A stretch of 13,838 nt of DNA from an uncultured Clostridia bacterium (lineage in GTDB: Bacteria > Bacillota > Clostridia > Oscillospirales > Acutalibacteraceae). Positions within the stretch are counted from its first letter, which is position 1. Each line of letters begins with the position of its first letter. Made by a program: the position numbers and the translations under genes. The stretch is from positions 1-13,838 of the forward strand of contig CALFTO010000038.1 in assembly GCA_937916195.1 (NCBI GenBank). Direction: 5' to 3'. The notes below the pieces were generated by a model that saw only the letters and a program-made list of their open reading frames with translations, ran no database searches and was not told where the DNA came from. This document shows, piece by piece, positions 1 through 6,070 of the stretch.

Positions 1-125
1 AGATACATTTTCATAATATCGCCGCATTTTGCGTTGCCAACTTCACCCACGCCGTCTGCATCTTCAAGCTTACCGACATTATGAGGGTTGACGAAGTGTT
101 CCATTACCTTCTCTGAATATTCCAT
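1..125 (-). CDS. nifU: NifU/IscU-like Fe-S cluster scaffold protein, N-terminal part only
   Basis: The first 41 codons of a U-type scaffold protein are present; the rest lies beyond the left edge. Such scaffolds receive sulfur from the cysteine desulfurase and build [2Fe-2S]/[4Fe-4S] clusters on three conserved cysteines. The visible part has the family opening ([18 protein letters not shown]), then a glycine-rich stretch and the first ligand motif, AKCGDIMK, with Cys34. The ATG overlaps the nifS stop codon by one base (TAATG), and an AGAGGA ribosome site sits about 9 nt upstream inside nifS, so the two are translationally coupled. The pairing with nifS fits the standalone IscU/NifU-N type common in Clostridia. 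The other two cysteines and any C-terminal domain cannot be seen. Confidence 0.93.
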   Translation of the reverse strand, partial: MEYSEKVMEHFVNPHNVGKLEDADGVGEVGNAKCGDIMKMY

Positions 126-1306
126 TAGTTAAGTCCTCTTTCTTTCTGTATTTTCTCCCAAAGTGGTGACATATCACGAAGTCTGTCAATAATTGGGGGT
201 AATTTTTCTAAAATATAATCCATTTGCTCGGGAGTATTCTCTTCACAAAGGCTAAGTCGGAGTGAGCCGTGGGCTACCTCGTGAACAAGCCCAATTGACA
301 ACAACACGTGGCTTGGGTCAAGTGAGCCTGAAGTACAAGCAGAGCCCGAAGATGCGCTAATGCCCATTAAATCAAGGTAAAGAAGAAGTGATTCACCCTC
401 AACACCCTCAAAGCAAGCGCTTACATTACCGGGAAGTCTGTGCTCGCGGTCACCGTTAATACGGCTGAGGTCAATTTTAAGAATACCCTCGATTAACTGC
501 TCACGCATTGCGATAAGCTTTTTAGTATTCTCTTCCATATTGTCGCAAGCTTCTTTAAGTGCCGCCGCCATACCGACAATTGCGGGCACATTTTCTGTAC
601 CTGCACGGCGGTTTCTCTCTTGTGCGCCACCTTCGATAAGATTAGGAAGTCTTATACCCTTTTTGCAATAAAGTGCGCCGACACCTTTAGGTCCGTGGAA
701 TTTATGACCCGATAGTGAGAGCATATCAATATTATCAGCCTTTACATCAACGGGAATATGACCAACCGCCTGAACTGCGTCTGTGTGGAATAACACGCCT
801 GCTTCACGACAAACTGCGCCGATTTCACGAATTGGCTGAACTGTACCGATTTCGTTATTTGCATACATAATTGTTACAAGTGCTGTATCGGGACGAATTG
901 CGTTTTTAACATCTTCTACTTTTACGATACCATTTTCGTAAACATCAAGAAGCGTAATCTCAAAGCCCTCTTTTTCGAGTGCATTGAGTGTGTGAAGCAC
1001 TGCGTGATGCTCAAACTTTGAGCTGATAATATGTTTTTTGCCCTTTTTTGCCATTAAATGAGCCGCGCCCTTAATTGCCCAGTTATCGCTTTCACTACCG
1101 CCAGATGAAAAATAAATATCATTGGCGTCTGCGTTCAAGCACTCGGCAACTGTATTTCGTGCATCGCGAACCGCGTGGAATGCATCTTGTCCGACACTAT
1201 GAAGACTTGAGGGATTTCCGTAGATTTCCTCAAAGCAAGGCATCATAGCATTAAGCGCTGTTTTTGATATTTTTGTGGTTGCTGCATTATCTGCGTAAAC
1301 CTTCAT
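125..1306 (-). CDS. nifS: Cysteine desulfurase (NifS/IscS type)
   Basis: A PLP-dependent cysteine desulfurase of 393 residues, the usual family length. It turns L-cysteine into alanine and passes the persulfide sulfur to the scaffold encoded next door. Visible landmarks are the N-terminal YADNAATT, His101 in the FEHHAV motif that stacks on PLP, NNEIGT at 151-156, the PLP lysine Lys202 in [12 protein letters not shown], and the persulfide cysteine Cys324 in SSGSACTSG. The long active-site loop marks a group I (NifS/IscS) enzyme rather than SufS. The start is ATG at 1306, preceded by AAAGAGATG. It has its own consensus promoter with a dyad in the spacer, so it may be controlled separately from metH even though all these genes run the same way. 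It may also supply sulfur for tRNA thiolation. Confidence 0.96.
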   Translation of the reverse strand: MKVYADNAATTKISKTALNAMMPCFEEIYGNPSSLHSVGQDAFHAVRDARNTVAECLNADANDIYFSSGGSESDNWAIKGAAHLMAKKGKKHIISSKFEHHAVLHTLNALEKEGFEITLLDVYENGIVKVEDVKNAIRPDTALVTIMYANNEIGTVQPIREIGAVCREAGVLFHTDAVQAVGHIPVDVKADNIDMLSLSGHKFHGPKGVGALYCKKGIRLPNLIEGGAQERNRRAGTENVPAIVGMAAALKEACDNMEENTKKLIAMREQLIEGILKIDLSRINGDREHRLPGNVSACFEGVEGESLLLYLDLMGISASSGSACTSGSLDPSHVLLSIGLVHEVAHGSLRLSLCEENTPEQMDYILEKLPPIIDRLRDMSPLWEKIQKERGLN

Positions 1307-1368
1307 ATATACATCTCTTTTCGTAGAAAAAATTACAATTCATAGTGAATTACTGTGAATTCGTATAT

Positions 1369-1397
1369 ATCATACTACTGTGGTATGAATTTGTCAA
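1369..1397 (-). promoter_or_regulatory. Sigma-A promoter of nifS-nifU
   Basis: On the minus strand TTGACA (1392-1397) is followed by exactly 17 nt and TATGAT (1369-1374). Initiation would fall near 1362, leaving a leader of about 55 nt before the nifS ATG. The match to consensus is near perfect. The spacer carries the dyad listed separately, so a protein bound there would block polymerase. Confidence 0.8.
1370..1388. promoter_or_regulatory. Candidate Rrf2/IscR-type operator inside the nifS promoter
   Basis: A dyad TCATACTACTGTGGTATGA is symmetric around T1379, with 16 of the 18 flanking positions complementary. It spans the spacer and part of the -10. Rrf2-family repressors bind interrupted palindromes that overlap promoters, and an IscR-like Rrf2 protein is encoded about 3 kb upstream. 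That the two belong together is inference. Confidence 0.5.
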
Positions 1398-1420
1398 TTA
1401 TAATATAGGTAGAATTACCA

Positions 1421-3781
1421 TTATTTTGCAAAGAATTTTTCAGCATATCGCACAGACGACATTGCGTCTTTACCGTAATAGTCTGCACCAATCATTTTTG
1501 CATATTCTTCGGTAAGCACCGCACCGCCAACCATAACTGAAACGTCGTCAGCATGCTCGTGTAAAAGACGGATTGTTTCTTCCATTGCGGGAACTGTGGT
1601 GGTCATTAATGCTGAAAGACCGACAAGCTTTGCGTTTTCATTTTTTACGGCTTCGACAATCTGTTGTGGTGCAACATCTTTACCCAAATCGACCACATCA
1701 TAGCCGTAATTCTCAAGAAGAACTTTCACAATGTTTTTGCCGATATCGTGGATATCACCTTTTACTGTTGCAATTATTATTTTACCCTTTTTGGTATCGA
1801 TTGAGCCGTTATTTGCCATATGTTTTTTGATTATTTCAAAGCTCATACCTGCAGTTTCGGCACTCATTAAAAGTCCCGGCAAGAACACAACATTATTTTC
1901 AAAATCTTTACCGACTTCGTCAAGTGCAGGAATTAAAATTCCGTCAATGATTTCAAGTGGGGATTTTGTTGTGAGTTCTTTTTCGGTTTCTGCCCTCGCC
2001 TGACTTTTGAGCCCTTTTATCACGGCAGTTTTTAAATCCACTGTATTTTCGGGGCTAACTTGTTTTTTATTTTCGGTATTATTTGAAATGTAGCTTTCAA
2101 AATTATCATCCAAGCCAGCAAGTGCGCAATAGGAATAATATGAATTCATCATTGCATCACTTTTAGGGTTGATAATGCCCGCACTCAATCCTTTTTGAAG
2201 TGCAAGAGTGAAGAATGTAGAATTGAGAAGTTCGCGGTTGGGCAAGCCAAACGACACATTCGAAACGCCGAGCACCGTTTTAACGCCTAAATCATCGTTA
2301 AGTCTTTCTATACACTCAAGTGTGATTTTTGCGTTGTCTTTATTGGTGCTGACCGTCATACAAAGTGGGTCGAAAACCAAATCGTTTTTAGAAATTTTAT
2401 ATTCTTTTGCTTTTTCGATAATCTTTTCTGCGATTGCAATTCTGCCGTCGGCGGTTTCGGGAATTCCTTTTTCATCAAGAGTGAGGCACACCACAACTCC
2501 GCCGTATTTTTTTACAAGGGGGAAAACTGAATTCATAGACTCCGCTTTACCGTTGACAGAATTTACCATAGCCTTTCCGTTATAAAGGCGAAGCGCTTTT
2601 TCCATTGCGACAGTATCAGAAGTGTCAATCTGCAAGGGAGTATTGAGAATGCTTTGAAGTCCAAAAACCGCATTTTGCATCATTTCAGGCTCGTCAATTT
2701 CGGGAAGTCCCACATTTACGTCGAGAATATCTGCGCCCGCATCCGCCTGTGCCACACCCTCACGATAGATATAATCCATATCTTTATTGCGAAGTGCCTC
2801 TTTGAGCATTTTTTTGCCTGTGGGGTTAATTCGCTCGCCGATAATTACAGGCTTTTCACCGAAAATTACGGTTTTAGAATACGAAGTAACCGCGGTGAAA
2901 TCTTTTTTAGTGATTCTTTCCACCTTTTCATTTTTGCAAAGTTCAATCATTGCTTTTATGTGCTCGGGAGTTGTACCACAGCATCCGCCCAAGGCACACG
3001 CACCGTTTTTTACAATTTCAAGCTGTTTCTGTGCGAATTCTTCGGGAGTTACGTTATAGGTTGTAACTCCGTTGACACTTACAGGCAAGCCTGCATTTGG
3101 CTGAATGAAAATAGGCGTACTTGAATACTTTTTCATTTCTTTAAGAAGTTCAAGCATCTGGTCGGGACCGAGCCCGCAATTCATACCAATTCCATCAACG
3201 CCAAGAGCTTCAAGGGTTATAACCGCAGTTTTAATGTCTGCGCCCGTTAAAAGTATGCCCTTTTCGTCAAAAATCATTGACACAAGAATGGGTAATTCTG
3301 TATTCTCTTTAGCTGCTAAAACTGCCGCTTTGATTTCATACAAATCCCCCATTGTTTCAATGAGAATGAAATCTGCACCCGCATTTTCACCTGCAATTAC
3401 CTGCTCTTTAAACAATTCATAAGCAGTCTCGAATTCCAAATCTCCGCAGGGTTTTAAAAGCTTACCGAGTGGGCCAACATCGAGAGCCACATAGCAATCG
3501 CGTTCTATATTTTCTATTGATTTTTTTGCAAGTGACACGGCTGAAGTGATAATTTCTTCTACATTTTTAAATTTCAAGCCGTTTGCACCAAATGTATTGG
3601 TTGTGACAATATTGCACCCTGCGTCTAAATATTCCTTATGAATTTTCAAAAGGACTTCGGGGTGAGTTATATTCATATTTTCGGGCAATTCACCTGTTTT
3701 TAAGCCATTTTTTTGAAGCATTGTGCCCATTGCGCCGTCAAAAAACAGTATTTCATTACCGAATTTTTCTTTGAAAGTCAT
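1421..3781 (-). CDS. metH: B12-dependent methionine synthase, short form without reactivation domain
   Basis: Cobalamin-dependent methyltransferase making methionine from homocysteine with methyl-tetrahydrofolate. The 786 residues hold three of the four MetH modules. The homocysteine-binding barrel is at about 1-290 (FDGAMGTMLQ; zinc cysteines Cys202 in GMNCG and Cys267-Cys268 in GGCCGTTPEH). The pterin-binding barrel is at about 310-565 (IIGERINPTG, DILDVNVG). The B12 cap and Rossmann domain are at about 590-786 (GDIHDIGKN with cobalt-ligand His678, then SALMTTT and GGAV). The SAM-binding reactivation domain of the roughly 1200-residue enterobacterial enzyme is missing; a homologue is encoded 4 bp upstream as a separate protein. 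The ribosome site AAGGA lies in the end of that gene. No cobalamin or SAM riboswitch can fit in the 4-bp gap. Confidence 0.95.
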   Translation of the reverse strand: MTFKEKFGNEILFFDGAMGTMLQKNGLKTGELPENMNITHPEVLLKIHKEYLDAGCNIVTTNTFGANGLKFKNVEEIITSAVSLAKKSIENIERDCYVALDVGPLGKLLKPCGDLEFETAYELFKEQVIAGENAGADFILIETMGDLYEIKAAVLAAKENTELPILVSMIFDEKGILLTGADIKTAVITLEALGVDGIGMNCGLGPDQMLELLKEMKKYSSTPIFIQPNAGLPVSVNGVTTYNVTPEEFAQKQLEIVKNGACALGGCCGTTPEHIKAMIELCKNEKVERITKKDFTAVTSYSKTVIFGEKPVIIGERINPTGKKMLKEALRNKDMDYIYREGVAQADAGADILDVNVGLPEIDEPEMMQNAVFGLQSILNTPLQIDTSDTVAMEKALRLYNGKAMVNSVNGKAESMNSVFPLVKKYGGVVVCLTLDEKGIPETADGRIAIAEKIIEKAKEYKISKNDLVFDPLCMTVSTNKDNAKITLECIERLNDDLGVKTVLGVSNVSFGLPNRELLNSTFFTLALQKGLSAGIINPKSDAMMNSYYSYCALAGLDDNFESYISNNTENKKQVSPENTVDLKTAVIKGLKSQARAETEKELTTKSPLEIIDGILIPALDEVGKDFENNVVFLPGLLMSAETAGMSFEIIKKHMANNGSIDTKKGKIIIATVKGDIHDIGKNIVKVLLENYGYDVVDLGKDVAPQQIVEAVKNENAKLVGLSALMTTTVPAMEETIRLLHEHADDVSVMVGGAVLTEEYAKMIGADYYGKDAMSSVRYAEKFFAK

Positions 3782-3785
3782 AAAA

Positions 3786-4361
3786 TCATTCCTTGATAAT
3801 TCCTATAAATGCAGTTACGGTTTTGGTGGGGGTCATCATAAATCCGTCAGAAAGCGAAACTCCCAACTGCTTATTCATTGGTAAGATTTTGAAGAAATCT
3901 GCCTGCGCGGATATGTGAAAATCACTGTAACCGGGGCTAAAACGAGGTCTGTGCTCACCTTTTATATTTTTTGTCAGTTCTTCACAAGCAATATCACAAA
4001 GATTTTCAACCATTGAGCCTGCAACTGCTTGTGCAATTGCAGTCATTGCGATGTCTGTTACAGAATACTTACGGATAAGTGTATCCACACCCTGCCCCAA
4101 GGTTGCTCCGAAAAGAATAACCGTTGACGAATTCTTCAAATGATTTAAAAGCTTCTGACTTTTAAATTCAATTCCGTCAATAATTATTCCGTCGGTAGTT
4201 CTTGTGAATTCATACTCTTTATAAATGTATTTTGGCTGAACGACTTTACAAAGCTCTTCGTATGCCTCGTCAATCAGCTCGCAGATTTCAGGTGTCGGCA
4301 TTGCACCGTGCTTGTAGCCCATATATCGTGCGGTTTCACGCAAATCGTATTTTAACAGCAT
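3786..4361 (-). CDS. Stand-alone MetH reactivation-domain protein
   Basis: A 191-residue protein resembling the C-terminal SAM-binding activation domain of MetH, which helps reductively remethylate inactive cob(II)alamin. The best landmark is R-F-S-P-G-Y-S at 140-146, matching the RxxPGY SAM-contact motif of that domain. It is followed by an aromatic and polar stretch and by the family-like ending SLSDGFMMTPTKTVTAFIGI. Thermotoga and many Clostridia split MetH this way. The start is taken as ATG 4361, because AAAAAGG lies 9 nt upstream; the TTG six bases earlier would sit only 3 nt from that site. The gene overlaps the rrf2 end by 10 bp and metH follows after 4 bp, so the three are one transcription unit. 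Function rests on the motif and the neighbour. Confidence 0.85.
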   Translation of the reverse strand: MLLKYDLRETARYMGYKHGAMPTPEICELIDEAYEELCKVVQPKYIYKEYEFTRTTDGIIIDGIEFKSQKLLNHLKNSSTVILFGATLGQGVDTLIRKYSVTDIAMTAIAQAVAGSMVENLCDIACEELTKNIKGEHRPRFSPGYSDFHISAQADFFKILPMNKQLGVSLSDGFMMTPTKTVTAFIGIIKE

Positions 4362-4786
4362 CCGCAATTACCTTTTTCTTTCTGCTTGTCTACTAAGTAT
4401 TGAAGTGTGATTGAGTCAACAACCTTATTTACTGCGTCGAGTACACACTGCCAGATTTCGAGCGTTACGCAATCCATACAGTTTTCGCAGGTGTTTTCGT
4501 CAGTTTCAAGGCATGCAACGGGGGCGAGACTGCCCTCGGTTACGCGAAGAATTTCGCCCACTGTGTATTCTATTGGCTCGCGAGTAAGCTTATATCCGCC
4601 CTGCGCACCGCGGGTGCTTTCTACAAGATTTTCTTTTGAAAGCATTTTGATAATCTGTTCAAGGTATTTTTCGCTTATGCCCTGTCTTGTAGCAATAGAT
4701 TTTATTGAGATATAACCGTCTTCTTTATGAATTGCAAGGTCTGTCATAAGACGAAGTGCATATCTTCCTTTTGTTGAGATTTTCAT
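4352..4786 (-). CDS. iscR: Rrf2-family transcriptional regulator, IscR-like
   Basis: A 144-residue Rrf2 protein with an N-terminal winged helix (MKISTKGRYALRLMTDLA; recognition-helix region about 37-55; wing STRGAQGGYKLTR at 58-70) and a dimerisation helix. Cysteines 92, 100, 103 and 106 fall where IscR holds its [2Fe-2S] cluster (Cys92, Cys98, Cys104 and His107 in E. coli), so it probably senses Fe-S status. The spacing differs, and extra cysteines sit at 114 and in the C-terminal CGCC, so cluster type and ligands are open. It is first in the unit with the MetH activation protein and metH; nifS-nifU follow behind a promoter with a dyad. A cysteine-sensing CymR role is less likely because of the cysteine cluster. 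The start is ATG 4786, with AAAAGG about 10 nt upstream. Confidence 0.88.
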   Translation of the reverse strand: MKISTKGRYALRLMTDLAIHKEDGYISIKSIATRQGISEKYLEQIIKMLSKENLVESTRGAQGGYKLTREPIEYTVGEILRVTEGSLAPVACLETDENTCENCMDCVTLEIWQCVLDAVNKVVDSITLQYLVDKQKEKGNCGCC

Positions 4787-4828
4787 ATTATCATAACCTT
4801 TTAAAGTATTGTTATTTGTTCTTCATAT

Positions 4829-4857
4829 AATATAATACAAATTTAGTAGGAATTCAA
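4829..4857 (-). promoter_or_regulatory. Promoter of the rrf2-metH unit
   Basis: On the minus strand TTGAAT (4852-4857), 17 nt, then TATATT (4829-4834). One copy of the repeated element at 4839-4855 fills the spacer and touches the -35, which suggests autorepression. The leader is only about 40 nt, too short for a riboswitch. Confidence 0.6.
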
Positions 4858-4888
4858 GAGTTAATTCACATAAAGTTAGTAGGAATTG
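4839..4888. repeat. Direct repeats upstream of rrf2, candidate operators
   Basis: Two 17-bp copies, AAATTTAGTAGGAATTC (4839-4855) and AAAGTTAGTAGGAATTG (4872-4888), match at 15 of 17 positions and start 33 bp apart, about three helical turns. The proximal copy overlaps the rrf2 promoter and the distal one lies upstream of the -35. On the minus strand each reads CCTACTAA, like half of an Rrf2-type palindrome. Confidence 0.55.
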
Positions 4889-4893
4889 AAAAA

Positions 4894-4927
4894 GATATAA
4901 AAATCGGCGGGAGCATAAACCCCCGCC
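4894..4927 (-). terminator. Terminator of the GtrA pair
   Basis: On the minus strand GGCGGGGG, loop TTTATG and CTCCCGCC form an 8-bp stem (4906-4927) with one G-U pair, followed by GATTTTTAT. It sits 11 bp after the second GtrA stop and just upstream of the rrf2 promoter, so it separates the two units. Confidence 0.8.
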
Positions 4928-4938
4928 CTACTATATGT

Positions 4939-5397
4939 TTATTTCGTTTCTGCTTTTTCTTTCTCTTTTTCGGCGAGTTTATTAGTATTCATTGAATTGC
5001 GATAAATCCAGAAACGGTTTACAAGGAATGCAGTTGTGAGATTTGAAAGCATTGTTACAACAAGAACGATATACTCATTTACTCCTGCACCCTCTGCCAA
5101 GTCGCCAAGATATGTTGCGGTGGGGATAAAGATTACATAATAAAATGCAAGCTTTGCCATTGCAACAGGAATATTATTTGCCGATTTAAAGGTATAACGG
5201 CGGTTAACCGTAAATCCGTAAAGCACAGAAAGAATTATTGCAGGCAGATAGCTTGCCCAATAATCAAGCTTTGCAACCTCATTAAGCAATGTGAAAACCA
5301 CGGTCTGAATTACGCCCGAGCCCATAGAAAAGAACACGAATTTAACTATTTGTATTACGGTTTGTTTTGGTGTGAGTTTTTCTTTATTCTGCGTCAT
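4939..5397 (-). CDS. GtrA-family membrane protein, downstream copy
   Basis: A 152-residue polytopic protein of the GtrA family, small four-helix proteins thought to move or handle lipid-linked sugars (for example undecaprenyl-phosphate glucose) for surface glycan modification. Hydrophobic segments lie at roughly 19-38, 50-66, 80-100 and 115-135. The loop FTVNRRYTFKS after helix 2 is typical of the family. The C-terminus is a charged tail rich in Lys and Glu. The start is ATG 5397, placed 8 nt after AAGGA. A TTG further upstream, at 5418, would lack a properly spaced site. It overlaps the upstream paralogue by 14 bp and probably depends on its translation. About half the residues are identical to that copy by eye, and both share SMNTNKLA near the C-terminus. 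The sugar is unknown. Confidence 0.85.
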   Translation of the reverse strand: MTQNKEKLTPKQTVIQIVKFVFFSMGSGVIQTVVFTLLNEVAKLDYWASYLPAIILSVLYGFTVNRRYTFKSANNIPVAMAKLAFYYVIFIPTATYLGDLAEGAGVNEYIVLVVTMLSNLTTAFLVNRFWIYRNSMNTNKLAEKEKEKAETK

Positions 5398-5833
5398 TGT
5401 CATTTTCCTTTTTAGCAAGTTTGTTTGTATTCATTGAGCCACGATAAACCACAAATCTGCAATAAAGATATTCAGTTGCAAGATTACACGACATTGTTAC
5501 TGCTTCGATTATGTAGTTATTAATGCCTGCATTTTCTGCCAAATGTCCAAGATATGCCGAAACAGGAGTGAATACACAATAAAACAGTGCTACTTTAAGC
5601 ATTGCAACAGGTACATTTGTTGCAGATTTAAAAGTGTATTTTCTATTTACCGTAAAATTATAAAGGACCGATAAAACCAACGATGGAAGATACGCAACAA
5701 GATGTGAACAATCGGTCAATTCGTGAATGATTGTATAAGACACAATCTGAATAATGCCAGCACCCATTGAAAATGCGACGAATTTTAAAACCTGAATTAT
5801 AGTTTCTTTTTTAGTGAGCTTTTGCGTTTGCAT
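5384..5833 (-). CDS. GtrA-family membrane protein, upstream copy
   Basis: First gene of the GtrA pair, 149 residues, with four predicted membrane helices and the family loop FTVNRKYTFKS. It is very similar in layout to the downstream copy, including the N-terminal lysine-rich segment (KLTKKETIIQ) and the SMNTNKLA tail, which argues for tandem duplication. The start ATG 5833 is preceded by AAAGGGGATG. A perfect-consensus promoter lies just upstream, so strong expression is likely. The neighbours on the other side are large glycosyl/polyol-phosphate transferases, so a supporting role in surface polymer decoration is reasonable, but no residue identifies the substrate. The two copies might act as a heterodimer, which is inference only. 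Confidence 0.85.
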   Translation of the reverse strand: MQTQKLTKKETIIQVLKFVAFSMGAGIIQIVSYTIIHELTDCSHLVAYLPSLVLSVLYNFTVNRKYTFKSATNVPVAMLKVALFYCVFTPVSAYLGHLAENAGINNYIIEAVTMSCNLATEYLYCRFVVYRGSMNTNKLAKKENDNDAE

Positions 5834-5863
5834 AAAGACATCCCCTTTTATTTTTATAGTTTA

Positions 5864-5892
5864 ATTATATAATTGTGAAGTGGGAATGTCAA
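5864..5892 (-). promoter_or_regulatory. Consensus promoter of the GtrA pair
   Basis: On the minus strand TTGACA (5887-5892), exactly 17 nt, then TATAAT (5864-5869): a full match to the sigma-A consensus. Initiation near 5857 gives a leader of about 24 nt holding the ribosome site. Confidence 0.88.
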
Positions 5893-5977
5893 CAAAAACA
5901 GTAAAAGCAGAATTGCCTACCAAAACAAAAAATGGGTTTCTTTTCTTGCTAATCTATTTTCATACATTGTGACACAG

Positions 5978-6006
5978 TTGATTTTTATTATGGATTATGC
6001 TATAAT
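5978..6006 (+). promoter_or_regulatory. Promoter of the GT2-TagF gene
   Basis: TTGATT (5978-5983), 17 nt, then TATAAT (6001-6006), with TGC before it giving an extended -10. It is divergent from the GtrA promoter, with 85 bp between the two -35 boxes; no convincing dyad was seen there. Confidence 0.82.
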
Positions 6007-6070
6007 TACAAAAATACAATATAGCTTTGTGAAGTATTGTACTTAATCTTGTGTAGGAGTGTATTTTATA

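Noticed and set aside
1345..1362. Double GTGAATT motif in the nifS leader
   Set aside because: Two short AT-rich copies 10 bp apart; no partner or position makes a function likely.
1401..1420. Terminator after metH
   Set aside because: Only a 4-bp stem (GGTA/TACC) without a T-run; readthrough from metH into nifS cannot be excluded.
1573..3422. Several plus-strand open frames of 85-156 codons opposite metH
   Set aside because: They have no ribosome site or family resemblance and lie wholly across the well-supported metH coding sequence.
4787..4905. Cobalamin, SAM or T-box riboswitch ahead of the rrf2-metH unit
   Set aside because: The predicted leader is about 40 nt and shows no matching structure; the metH gap is only 4 bp.
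6059..6070. GTG start for the GT2-TagF gene at 6059
   Set aside because: It overlaps the AGGAG ribosome site that serves the ATG at 6071.
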